A DNA stretch of 64,000 bases from Acanthosoma haemorrhoidale (taxonomy: Eukaryota > Arthropoda > Insecta > Hemiptera > Acanthosomatidae): the NCBI GenBank assembly GCA_930367205.1, contig OV884013.1:91451333-91515332 (forward strand), written 5' to 3'. The notes under the pieces were generated by a model. The model was not told where the DNA came from and searched no databases. It saw only the letters and a program-made list of their open reading frames with translations. Numbering within the stretch: position 1 is the stretch's first letter; every line of letters begins with the position of its first letter. This document shows, one piece after another, positions 46,514 to 57,559 of this stretch. The translations under genes and the position numbers were made by a program.

Positions 46514-49212
46514 AAATGTATTTTGATATTTATCAGACACTTACAATTATACTTATGGTGTTTAGTGATGTTCCTGAACAGAGACTAGAAAAGAAAGTAA
46601 ATTTCTGTTTTTTGTTTTTAATTGAACAATTTTCTTGGCAGTTATTTTATGAGTGTCATTACAAGCATACAGCTCTGTTTCTTGAAACCTATCAGCAATA
46701 TTTTGCTTATATAATATACATAATTTAAATAGAATTATAAAAAAATGCAACCTGGCGTGGACTGCTCTCATTACCCCCACCTTGGTAATCTATTGATTGT
46801 ATAGGTTAAAAATAAAAGCCATTCCATGTAAATTTTGTAAAAGCTCTATATATCTGTTAAATTGTGTCAAAGGAACCAATAATTATTATTCTTAATTAGC
46901 AATATTATTAAAAAATGAAACTCACTGAGTTGTAAGAAAAATTGAAACTACTAAGAATAAATAGTTATTCTAAAAAAGGCTAAAAACCTAAAAAAAAAAA
47001 AAAATAATAATAAAAAACAATGCATACATTTAAAATAATTTTACAAATACGTAGTTCATTGTGTATTTTCTTTCACTATCAATCATGGGATGTTGGTGAT
47101 AAATTAATACTTGCAGGCATTTATGCCTTTATTTCTGAAAATACAAACATTGCATGTTTTTTTTATTTAGAAAAACAGATCGTCTTGATTTGTGCTTGCT
47201 AAGTTGACCTTTTGCAGTTAATTTCTAACATATCAGCCCTAAAAAATTCTATGAGATGAATTCCCTGTAAATTAAGGGTTCAAAGAATTATATCCTGTTA
47301 TTCCACCTTCTCTTTTCTGCCTTGAAAATAACCCATGCAATAAGGCAGATTATCAAATTAAAAGATGGTGATCTTTTGTTCAGATATGTATCGTAACTGA
47401 TCCCACTGGTGTAAAATTTAGATCATATTTGGGTGCAAGAGAAACATAATTCCAGGCCTGGGAATTGAGTCCAGGACCTTTGGTTTTAGATCCACAAATA
47501 AATATGGACATCAATTTCAACAAAATACTAGTTCATATGATTGGCAAACACCCACTCTGAGCTTAATAGGAGGATAATAAGAATTACTGAGCACGTAACC
47601 AATTTTAAGTATCTGGAAGCTCCCTTTACTGTGCTCTGAGTCATTGACATAGAGATTAGGAAGAGGATATAAGCAGGGTCCACGTCAATGTCAATAGTTT
47701 GACATTAAAACATTATGTATGATATTATCAACTATCAATAATATATTTATACAAACAAGAATTTAGTACATAAAATAAATTATATTTAGGGATGATAAAA
47801 GTATGACAGCTAAGATAAAAATATTAACTTAAAACAAAACAAAAAAAATTGGTTACATCAAACTAAAAATGTTTTTACTGCAAGTTCATCTGTTGATGAA
47901 CACATGAAAGTAATAAAAAATATTGGTCATAATTACCACAGTACAAATATAAAAAATGTAATATTATTTAATCAACTACAAAAAATATAAAACCTGTACT
48001 TTTTCTTGATTAAAATTTAGTTATGTCATTCAAGTGGAATGCTTATGTTTACCCCTAATGTTAAATTTATTCCTAAGACAACATCAAATATCAGTGGCCA
48101 AATTCAAACCAAAAACGAAATATATCATTTAAAATTTGTTCTACAGGATTATCTTTAAATTGAGTTCTCCCCATAAGTTCTTACATAGTATTGAAGTTTA
48201 ATAATATAAGGTGGAGGTAACTTCATCTGCTGTGAGGGCCCCTACTATAATTAAGAATTGCCAGATGTCCAATGTCACTATTTGGAGATATTAACATTTC
48301 CACCACCTTAGTGAAAAGTCACCTCTCCCTAAGAACATATCAGTAAACTTCAAGTCGGCAAGTTCCTAAGAGAGGGAATCCAAGTAAATAAAGCTTCTTC
48401 TGATATATGATAATGATACATGATGGTTGAGTAGGTACACCTTTTAAAAAAAAGCACAGTCAGCTAATAAGCTGTTATTTAAAAACAAATGAGCCAATAT
48501 AGGTGAATTCATTTTTCCCTGTAACCTTTATTAACCATTTAAACAAAAAATCCACCAAAGAGAATTCTTTCCCTATTGTATTTAAATATCCAGCTGAACT
48601 TCTTAGACACTCTCAATAGATATCTAGCCATTAACGATTGAGTGTCACCAGTTTGTTTCAGTTACTTATGAACCCTTAAATAATGAATTCTTAATAGATA
48701 TCTAAATATGTCTGATCAGTAAGGTCACAAATGTAAGTATTGTTATTGGTATGTATAGAACTTTCAATTTGCATAAACATACCAATTTTACATAAAATCA
48801 AATCAAAATTAAATTCCCAGAAAATAATTACATGGTAGAATGAATAAAAAAAATATTTGATGTATTATAGACCATGACCTTAATTTCACCAATTTTTAGG
48901 AAAATATTGGATGATAATTTGGATAAATCACATTCCTGAATTAATCTTTTGCTGAGGCATTATATCTATGGCATAGATATTACCATAATTTTCTTTTTTT
49001 TAATTTATTTCCTTTCAAAAGCTTTAGTTTTAAGTTTTTCATTTTTGGATTAAAATGTTTAAGGTGCTCGGTCATTTTGGAGGCCACTCACTTCTAAGAG
49101 GGATTAAATGAAAGGGAAATTCCTTTTAAGACTAGATTTGAGCTTGATCTTCATATGATGAAGTGGCTAACCATAAAAAGAGTCTTAGTTTCACATGTAT
49201 AGAAAAAAAAAA
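46514..49212. other. Anonymous AT-rich DNA with a possible SINE trace
   Basis: No gene recognised. On minus near 47470-47450 the string GGACTCAATTCCCAGGC resembles a pol III B box region of a tRNA-like repeat, with GGATCTAAAACC upstream. It has no partner in the window. Frames at 46510-46728, 46562-46780 and 47020-47202 show no motif. Confidence 0.4.
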
Positions 49213-49934
49213 TTATGTGTTGTAAAATTTTCCTGGATCCTTCCAGACAGATAAGGCTGGATCCAAATGACAAATATCGATGGATAAATGAAATTTTCTG
49301 GAAAGAGTGAAAGAATAGTTATTATAGAGCTAATCAACTTGATAAAAACAAAAAGAACTCACTCTGGCATTGCCCCCTACAACTTTAGTTATAAGGTTGC
49401 CATTTCTTTGCTGCAAACTCAAGAAATGTCAATGGGAAATTTTATTTACCCTCTCCATTAAAAAATTATAATAGAACAAAAAAAAGACAATTATATGATT
49501 TTTGGATTATTTATTTTAAATTGATTAAGTGATTGATGTTTATTAATATAACATATATTCAATAAGTATCTATCTATCTCTATATATGTATGTATCTAAA
49601 TATCTTATCATTTGCATTGTAATAACACTTTCATTAAGTTGTTAAAATTTAAGTTATTAATTAAATTAAGTTGGTATAAAACATGGAGGAAAAGCTAAAA
49701 AGGAATGCATCTTTTCAGAAAGTTTTTGATATTTTTGTAAAACATTTATACTCATAAAAAAGTCTTATTTATTATAAAGTTCCTTGGCTTCAAGATCTAT
49801 TGACAATTGAATAACTTTATCTATTAAGTTACTTTTGTACATCCTACATGATAGATTGCTTTAATATTTTTTTATTATCATACCAAGAGATATCTTTTTT
49901 TTATTGATTTAAAATGTGTGGAAAAAAGACTACA
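49213..49934 (+). repeat. Duplicated segment, copy 1 (about 0.7 kb)
   Basis: This aligns almost continuously with 56450-57138 in the same orientation. Shared runs include AATGAAATTTTCTGGAAAGA, AACATATATTCAATAAGTAT, TAACACTTTCATTAA, AACATGGAGGAAAA and AAAATGTGTGGAAAAAA. This copy has a short stretch (about 49395-49430) missing from the other. Identity looks near 90% by eye. There is no long open frame, so it is probably a non-autonomous element; duplication by other means is possible. Confidence 0.9.
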
Positions 49935-51879
49935 AGGTGCCTTAGGCAACCTAAGTCGATGATTGAATTATCACCATCATCGTTTGGTTACTCCTCACAT
50001 CCTCTATTTCGGCTTAAGAGACCTGATCTCCTACGCCTTTATGCATATAATTAATTACTCATTTACTCTCATAAGGCTGAGTAGACCAGGACCAGCCAAA
50101 GTCCCTTCAGAAAAATCCAAAAGAGACCCTGGAATCAATTCACTTACTTTTTAATCAATCAATATACCATAAATCGATCACTTCGAATTACATTTTCTGG
50201 TTACCTCTATTTTTTAGGTGATCATAAATTTTTATTTGGTAACAGTCTAATAAAAAAGGTTAAACAAATCAAAATATACATAACGTAGAAACACTTTTAA
50301 AACATAGTACATAAAATACATTGTTACAGGGTACACCATCAGAAATTCAAAACAAGTAAAAACAAACACAACAAACATAATAATGTATGCTGGGTACTTC
50401 AAGGTTCCCTTCAACATAAATAATCATAGAATAGTGTTTAGTACAAAGTAAACATGGGTACTAAATGCTTATTACATAAATATATTATTATTATTATAAT
50501 TAAACATTTATAATACAAATTGTGTAAATATCATACATTAAAATAGTAAATTTAGATTATCTACATTTATTAATAATACTTGTAGTAAGTTATAAAACTT
50601 TATTACTTGACAATGAGTTTTCTTTCTTTCTATTTTTCCTAATTATCTTATCTATCAAATTAAAATAATAATAAATTAGCTGATGTGAGTTGTAAAAACA
50701 ATGTCTTAAATTACTTTTTTATATTATATAAGTTTTAGGTTTTTAACAACACACAACAAACAAACAATTTTTAAAATACCCTTTATAACATTGGTTGGAG
50801 ACACAACAGTGCCGGCCCAAGAGAAATAAAATAATTAATTATTATTAATTGTATAGTATAATATTTATTGATAATTTACAAGTGTTGATCATATTTTCAG
50901 ACAAAGTTCCTTTGAAGCAATCTTGTGTACTGGGTTCACTGCTTTGCTGACGGGTAACAGCACTCAGCTTCATTCAGCCGATGGGTGCTACATACATACA
51001 AATAAATAAGAATTATAATACAATAATTATAATATCATACATTAAAATAGTAAACTTCGATTATCTACATTTATACATAGATTATTTATATTTATTAATG
51101 TTTGTGTATATATAAAAAGGGAATGAGTATGGTACTATTCCAGCAATGACATCCAAAATACATTACACAAGGTAAGGAAAAATTGACTTGGATTTGAGTT
51201 CATAATTAGCTGTTATGGGCGCCTATATTTGTGATGAGTGGATACAACAGATTTGGTTGATAAAAGAAAGATCTGATAAAAATTGGTGAAACTGTAACAT
51301 TTAGCGTTAATAAACTAAACAAAATGTCCCAAGGGGTGCATCTAATTAAGGGATGTCTGTCCAAGTATTAATTATTTTTAATTCTGCCACATTTAAATTT
51401 TAAGCTGGTAGCATGTCATATGGCTGCTAATCATTGATCAGATCATTGACAACATCCATAAGCCTGAAGTTTTAATGGCTGAAAGCCACTCAAGCAGGTG
51501 TCAAATAAAATAATACTGTGGGTACTCAATATTTTTATTATAAAAAAAAACACAAGCACACAATCCATTCTAGACAGTCGTTTAAATAGTTTGTGATAGA
51601 CAAAATTAAAACCTTAGTTATAGGTGAGATTTGTACAGAGATAGAATTCAAAATAATTTGTTATAAATAACTGGTTGATCCATAGATAAATAGTCTCACT
51701 ATATTTTTTTCTCAAAAAGATTTGTTTTTTTTTACCTTCAATTATGAACCTTTGAAGAATGTTATTGTATGTTTTTAAGTATACATAGATAAAATAAAGG
51801 GCTTAAAAAGTAAAGAATGTTATCAAGAAATACTTGGAGGATTCAATGTGGGCTCCTTAAAACTTATTAAATGATTAAG
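49935..51879. other. Anonymous AT-rich DNA with a short local repeat
   Basis: No gene recognised. About 45 bp starting ATATCATACATTAAAATAGT at 50527 recur at 51032, with weaker similarity upstream of each (offset 505 bp). The 63-residue plus-strand frame at 49963-50154 shows no motif. Confidence 0.45.
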
Positions 51880-52110
51880 TAAAAACTACCACCATCTCGC
51901 TTACTGAATTGCCAGTTTCCAATTTGTATGCCTGTGCTATTAAAGGTCCAAAGCTGTTGAGTGTCTAGATTTTTTTTTCCAGTTTCTCAATATCTTCTTC
52001 CAAGGCATCTTGAGGTGTAACATAAACAATGCACATCTTTAGATACAGCAATCTCAAAGATTGTTTCTTCCTCAATGAGACTCATAATTACTAAAGTTAT
52101 AATTAATAAA
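51880..52110 (-). pseudogene. Unidentified exon-like coding remnant
   Basis: Minus strand reads SLIEEETIFEIAVSKDV, then in a second frame VYVTPQDALEEDIEKLEKKI, then after one stop LNSFGPLIAQAYKLETGNS. It is bounded by an acceptor-like AACTTTAG (about 52098) and a donor-like GTAAGC (about 51900). The composition (acidic, coiled-coil-like EEDIEKLEKK) is protein-like and unlike AT-rich noise. A frameshift and a stop mean it is broken as it stands. No family recognised. Confidence 0.3.
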
Positions 52111-52737
52111 GTTCACCAAAAAACACTTCTAAATTAAATTTTAAAAAATGTAAGTTTGTAGCTGATGAACATAAAAAAATTACACAAGATATCAATAAGA
52201 AAAATCTAAAGAATTTCAGCATCAATAATACTAATTGTACTTTAATCCTAAAAATTGCTTTAATCCTAAAACTCTCTCTTTGTTATCGAATACCAAAACA
52301 TAAAATAAGCATAGTAGGCAAGAATGCTAATTAGAAGGTAACAATTAGTCAATCAAATTGATATCTTCAATTATAACATATTTTGAATGGAACAGTATAA
52401 AAAAAAAACACAGTATTTTAATTGTTTTGTGATACATAGATAAAGTAACGAAATACCCTCATGTTCTTAAGTGTCAAGCCAGGTTTTGATGACTTATATC
52501 AGCCTTGTCAAAGCTTGGCGGAAATCTTAGTCAATCGCCCTTCATTTATGTGATTGATTGGAATTTTGTGAAAATAAGTGTAAAAACAAAACAGTATATT
52601 TTTTTTACCATTTTTCCTATTGTGGGGTATTCATGATTGTCAGAATATTTCAAGGGGTGAAATAAGAAACTACCCTCATAAAATTATATATTAATAATGT
52701 AGGGTTGGCTTATTGATGGAATGAATCAGTTTTATTT
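52111..52737. other. Anonymous AT-rich DNA
   Basis: No gene recognised. TCAGAATATTTCAAGGG occurs at 52640 and again at 52781, a short direct repeat leading into the inverted-repeat structure. Confidence 0.45.
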
Positions 52738-52867
52738 CCCAAAATTTTAAATGAAATTGACATAACAAAATACTCTTTTGTCAGAATATTTCAAGGGTTA
52801 CATATAATTATAATTTTTTTATCCAAGCACTTTCAGCAGTAATAAAATGTCATCTTCAGAACTACAG
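52738..52867. repeat. Outer inverted repeat, left arm
   Basis: This pairs with about 53795-53925 on the opposite strand. The core TTATCCAAGCACTTTCAGCA (52819-52838) is shared, flanked by CCCAAAATTTTAAA, AAATACTC and TTGTCAGA in matching order. It is diverged with indels. Confidence 0.75.
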
Positions 52868-53146
52868 ACAGGAAAATACTATACCATTATCATTATTATA
52901 TGACACATACGTCATTTTTTAATAATGATTGTTATAATAATAAAATAAAATATAAGCATTATAAATGGGATTAGATTTTAAAAAAAAAAGGTAAAAATAA
53001 AATTATCAAAAAATGAGGTAAGATATTATCAATTAGAGACATCTTCAACTTTGAAAATTTACAGAAAGAGTTGTTTCTGTTCACCTTGGGAACCTGGGCA
53101 CTTCTCCAGACGATGGTTAATGAATGGCTCTGAAGAGCCCTTAACT

Positions 53147-53213
53147 ATTCATAGGACCGGTCATTGATAAGTTGGAAAACTCTTAAAAGATTCAACATAT
53201 AGATATCTAATTC
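53147..53213. repeat. Inner inverted repeat, left arm
   Basis: ATTCATAGGACCGGTCATTG begins the arm. The reverse complement lies at 53508-53575 with only a few differences over 67 bp (around ATAAGTTGG/ATAAAGTAGG). Confidence 0.92.
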
Positions 53214-53507
53214 AATCAGTTTATTAAACTGTTGTGTCGTCCTTATGCGTCCTTATATAGGAATCTGCCGCTTCCTTTATGAGACCGCTCCCAGAACGCA
53301 ATCTTCTAAGTATCTGTTGAGATATTAATCATGAGAAAGTATTGTTTATAAATTAGCAATTGTTATTCATTAGACGAATTCTTCAGTTTAAGTTTTGAAT
53401 ATAACTGATCCATAGATCAGTAGCTCAACCTAATTTTATGTAGGTGGTACAACTTGTATCGACATTTTTGTCTTAAGTCATCTTCTTATCTGTTCATGTT
53501 TATGCTA
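53214..53507. other. Centre of the nested inverted repeat
   Basis: About 294 bp lie between the inner arms. It includes a G+C-richer stretch at 53235-53310 with CTTATATAGGAATC, a possible TATA-like site. No open frame or partner in the window. Confidence 0.5.
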
Positions 53508-53575
53508 GAATTAGATATCTATATGTTGAATCTTTTAAGAGTTTTCCTACTTTATCAATGACCGGTCCTATGAAT
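53508..53575. repeat. Inner inverted repeat, right arm
   Basis: This is the partner of 53147-53213 and ends CCGGTCCTATGAAT. Confidence 0.92.
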
Positions 53576-53794
53576 GGCATATGTGTGCCATTTTTTGGGG
53601 GGAGGGTTGTGAATCTTGTTTATTTTTATTGTTTGTCATTCCTTCTTCTATATCTTCTTTTTTTCAATATTTGTTATGAATAACTATTTCTTATTGCAAT
53701 GTGTTTGATATTGCAAGGTGTTTCTGGTAGCCTGACTCAAATTACTTGTTATTTGTTCTTTTTACTCATAATACTATACATAGTTGATTTTCTG

Positions 53795-53925
53795 ACTTTA
53801 GCTCTCAAGAAGGAAATTTATTGCTGAAAGTGCTTGGATAAAAGTATATATTTTAATGTCAGTAGGCAAAGGTTTCTCTGACAATTGAGTATTTTATTAC
53901 TTCAACTTCTTTTAAAATTTTGGGT
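53795..53925. repeat. Outer inverted repeat, right arm
   Basis: This is the partner of 52738-52867. The core TGCTGAAAGTGCTTGGATAA lies at 53821-53840. Confidence 0.75.
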
Positions 53926-54729
53926 AGCAAAATTATTTCATGCAATCATTAAGCCAATCCTAAACTATTTTGATGAAAACTGTGTGAAGTTACTCCAGGT
54001 AAAAAAATGTGAGTCGGGCAAATAAATATATGAAACTGCTCAAGAAAATTTACCTCATTAAATAAATTATCTAGCTCAAACCTTGCTTGACATAAATAGA
54101 AAAGTGTGGTAAGGGTAATCAAGGAAAAAATGAACCAAATTTTCCATAATTACCAGACTTTTTTTTAATTCCTAGGCTAAAAATATTGGAAATAAGTTTT
54201 TACAGACTAAATTAATTTTATGTTACTAATTTATATGTGGTAATTTGCTTGTTTTTTGAACATTGCTTGTTTGGTATGAAATATATATTTTAAAATGTTT
54301 ACCCTTTTGGACAGAGACACCTTTAGGTTTTAAAAGGAACTAAGTTTGGGTCAGAACTTATGAAAAGTAGGCCATGATAAAAACATTAAGACAAAAAGGG
54401 AACCTTCACTTTTTCTTACTAAACAAGACAGTCCCAAAATAAATTCACCTCTTCATAATGATAATAAATATTTAACTGTACACAAAAAATAAGATATGAA
54501 AATGTAAGATTGCTTACGAGCAAACTGAAAACTAGAAAACATTTTTTTGGCTTTCTTGCCTGTAAAAAGTTAATACTTCATGTAAACATTACCTACAACA
54601 TATACCATTATATTACACACAATAGTAAGGGAAAAATATAAATAAAATGATGAGTTTTCTTTCTTTTTGATGAATTTTGGCAAAATCTCTCATGAGAAGG
54701 TATAATGAGGAAAGATTAATCAATTTCAT
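53926..54729. other. Anonymous AT-rich DNA
   Basis: Nothing recognised. Confidence 0.45.
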
Positions 54730-54841
54730 TCAATATAACTTCTCATCTAGAGTTATTGCCCTAATTCCATTGACATATCTGTGACTGTACTGATGACTTT
54801 GATGACCATTTCTGTTGTGAGAATTTGCGTTGAAAAATCCC
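54730..54841 (-). CDS. Candidate terminal exon of an unidentified gene
   Basis: On minus, a polypyrimidine stretch and CAG (TTTTCTTAAACAG) precede a 36-codon frame, FFNANSHNRNGHQSHQYSHR then YVNGIRAITLDEKLY, ending TGA at 54732-54730. It is rich in N, H, S and Q, which is not expected from AT-rich noise alone. No family is recognised and no upstream exon found. The frame is also open a few codons before the acceptor. Confidence 0.25.
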
Positions 54842-55140
54842 CTGTTTAAGAAAAGATGAATACTAAAAATTAAAACTAATTTCTAGAACCATTTTACCTC
54901 AAATCAAGTACCTCCTTGTTTTCTAAACAGCTTATACTTTTAATTACTACGTCTTATATGTAAACTGCTACTGTAAAAATAAAAAAATAACTCCAAATAT
55001 AAATGATATATATAAAAATAATTCCAATAGTTTTGTATTAGTTACTTAATTCTGAAATAGAATGAAAAGAAGTTATTTTTCTAGGATATAGTTCCCTAGA
55101 AGAAGAAAACATTTATTTATGAGTACCTTTTTATTTTTAT
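54842..55140. other. Anonymous AT-rich DNA
   Basis: Nothing recognised. Confidence 0.45.
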
Positions 55141-55222
55141 TTTATTTTATAATTTTTGTCAGTTTGACATTATTATTTATTAGTGCCTTTTTATGTCAAG
55201 CTGACAAAAATTATGAAATAAA
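55141..55222 (+). repeat. 30-bp-stem hairpin
   Basis: The left arm 55141-55170 (ending GTCAGTTTGACAT) and right arm 55193-55222 (starting ATGTCAAGCTGAC) pair over 30 positions with two differences. In plus-strand RNA both differences would be U-G wobbles, giving a fully paired stem with a 22-nt loop. The loop and left flank also share a direct repeat (TTTATGAGTACCTTTTTAT at 55116, TTTATTAGTGCCTTTTTAT at 55175). It could be a small foldback element or a hairpin RNA precursor. Confidence 0.85.
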
Positions 55223-55303
55223 TTTCTTTGTTATGGTTATGCTATAAATAAAATTGGACATATGTGCATATGAGAAGAATAAATAAGATTAAACAGCAAA
55301 ATA

Positions 55304-55655
55304 TTAAACAAACAAAATTCTCAGGTGAATAAAAATGATAAAAATTTGAGTGTGGGCATGGATTAATGGGTGATTTGGGGAAAGTTTGAGTTTTGTCAAT
55401 GACCAAACCGAGGTTTTTTTTTTATGTGAAGAAGTGGGTAGGATGATGCTGAAGATAGGATTATCATTTAGGGTTTTGAGGAGGAGGGCTGCAAAAATGG
55501 TAATTACCTTGGATTTCTCCATGTTCAATTGCAGTGTGGGCAGATGCTGCAGTTCCAGTTCGATTTATATCTTCCTGAATCAATAGAGAGGCTGATTGGA
55601 GCTCTCAGAGAAAAATTAATATGTAGGGGTAGGTCATCGGCTTATAGCTGGTACG
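55304..55655 (-). pseudogene. CR1/L2-like LINE, reverse-transcriptase fragment
   Basis: On minus, QL-stop-ADDLPLHINF (55650-55621) is the YADD catalytic box with its tyrosine codon changed to TAA. A shifted frame then gives ELELQHLPTLQLNMEKSKVI (about 55564-55505), the LN..KS.VI block that follows the palm in CR1/L2 ORF2 proteins. It then stays open to 55304. Non-functional because of the stop in the catalytic box and a frameshift. It probably belongs to the family seen at 39.2-39.8 kb. Confidence 0.7.
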
Positions 55656-56449
55656 ATCAGTGTTGGATAACACGTTTTTGTTAGTTACTAATATGTTTTG
55701 AATTTTCAGTTTAAAATTAATTTCATCAATAAACGTTTCTAAATTTGTTTAAACATCTTATATTAGTTATAAAAGCATTTTAAAAGTTAGAAATATCTAG
55801 TATGTACTTACTTATATTTCAAATGTAAGATCTATAATTGATACCGTGTAACTCCAAATTTTTTCCTAAGGGAAATAAAAATCTGATCTTTTGCAAACAA
55901 AATATTTTGTTTTCAATTAATATTGGTTTTATGCATCCTGCCTACTTTACTGAAACTCTGAGGTCATCAAATTTCAATGGGAAATTTTAAAAAAATAAAA
56001 AAGGTTGGAGTTGTTACCTGGTTTGAACCCAAGCGTCTTTAATAAATAGCTAGTAACAATAAAAGGTTGTACAACTTAATTTTCCTATGTATTTATGATA
56101 TCATATTCCAGTTGCAATGGCCTGATAACAAAGTGATGAATGCATTTCAACCTGATTGGTCCAGCGAACCCAAAAGGGAAACTAAACTCTTGGACCTCAC
56201 TGTGCCATAAAGGTAGAAACGCAATATTAAATCCACAATCATGCTAGGCTTAATATTACATTTTTACAAAAAATCTATGGTTAATACAGTCTGAACATAA
56301 CAAAACCTTCTGATTTTAATATCAGTATGTGATAAAAAGAAGTGATAACATAACAAAAAATTTAGTTAAGAAATTAGAAAGTGTTATTACAATGAAAGTC
56401 GACAAATGTTCATTACAGCTAATTTTTTTGTTTAGTGTCCATTTAATTA
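55656..56449. other. Anonymous AT-rich DNA
   Basis: Nothing recognised. Confidence 0.45.
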
Positions 56450-57138
56450 TGTTTTGTAAAATTAGCCTAGATCCTTCCAAACAAACAATGGCTAGATCCA
56501 AATGACTAATATCGATGGGTAAATGAAATTTTCTGGAAAGAGTGGAAGAATAGGTATTGTAGGGCTAATCAGCTTGATCAAAAAAAAAACTCACTCTGTG
56601 CATCGCCCCTACAACTTTAGTTATTAGTGTCTAAGTGAAATTTTATTTACCCTCTCAATTAAAAAATTATAATAGAATGAAAAAAAAGACAATTATATGA
56701 TTTTTGGATTATTTCTTTTAAATTTATTATGTGATTGATGTTTATTAATATAACATATATTCAATAAGTATCTATCTATCTCTATATATGTATGTATCTA
56801 AATATCTTATCATTTGCATTGTAATAACACTTTCATTAATAGGTTAAAATTTAAGTTTTTAATATTAATTTAATTAAGTTGGTATAAAACATGGAGGAAA
56901 ATCTAAAAAGGAATGCATCTTCTCAGAAAGTTTTTGATACTTTTTTAAAATTTTTATACCCATAAAAAATTCATATTTATTATTAAGTTCCTAGGCTTCA
57001 AGAGTTATTGACAATTGAATAACTTCATCTATTAAGTTACTTTTGTACATCCTACAAGATAGATTGTTTCAGTATTTGTTTATTATTATGCCAAGATATA
57101 TTATTTTTTTTATTAATTTAAAATGTGTGGAAAAAAAT
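56450..57138 (+). repeat. Duplicated segment, copy 2 (about 0.7 kb)
   Basis: This is the partner of 49213-49934 in the same orientation, about 7.2 kb away. Weak similarity may continue past the A-rich end in both copies. Confidence 0.9.
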
Positions 57139-57557
57139 AATAATAATATTAGATTGCCACTGTAGTTGATAAATGATTGAGTTATCATATCAGGTGAGGA
57201 TACACCACATGATTATATATCCCAGTAACAAATAAAATTTGATGGCAATATTAAAAATCTATATAACCCATTATGTACCTCTATACAACCTCATTAGAGA
57301 CCCACTTCATGGAATTAAAAAAATAACAGTGCATTTCATGCAATTGCAATGATCTAATAACCTACGTAGAAATTTAAAATTGATGTTCTGACAAATTCAT
57401 GAAATCAGCAATATAATTCACTTATTCATTATCTTTGTCCTTCATTTTGTTTCTATTACTTGCTAAATCATACAAATTCAATTTAATTAATAATTTATGT
57501 AAATAAATGTCGGCCAAAATAAAATATTTGATCTAAGCCAACTGATCTTTAGTCAAC
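57139..57557. other. Anonymous AT-rich DNA
   Basis: Nothing recognised. Confidence 0.45.
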
Positions 57558-57559
57558 TA

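Noticed and set aside
49213..49934. Duplicated 0.7-kb segments as LTRs of one 7.2-kb element
   Set aside because: The ends are not TG...CA, no primer site follows the first copy, and the DNA between them holds no retroviral-type coding sequence, only an inverted-repeat structure and a minus-strand LINE piece.
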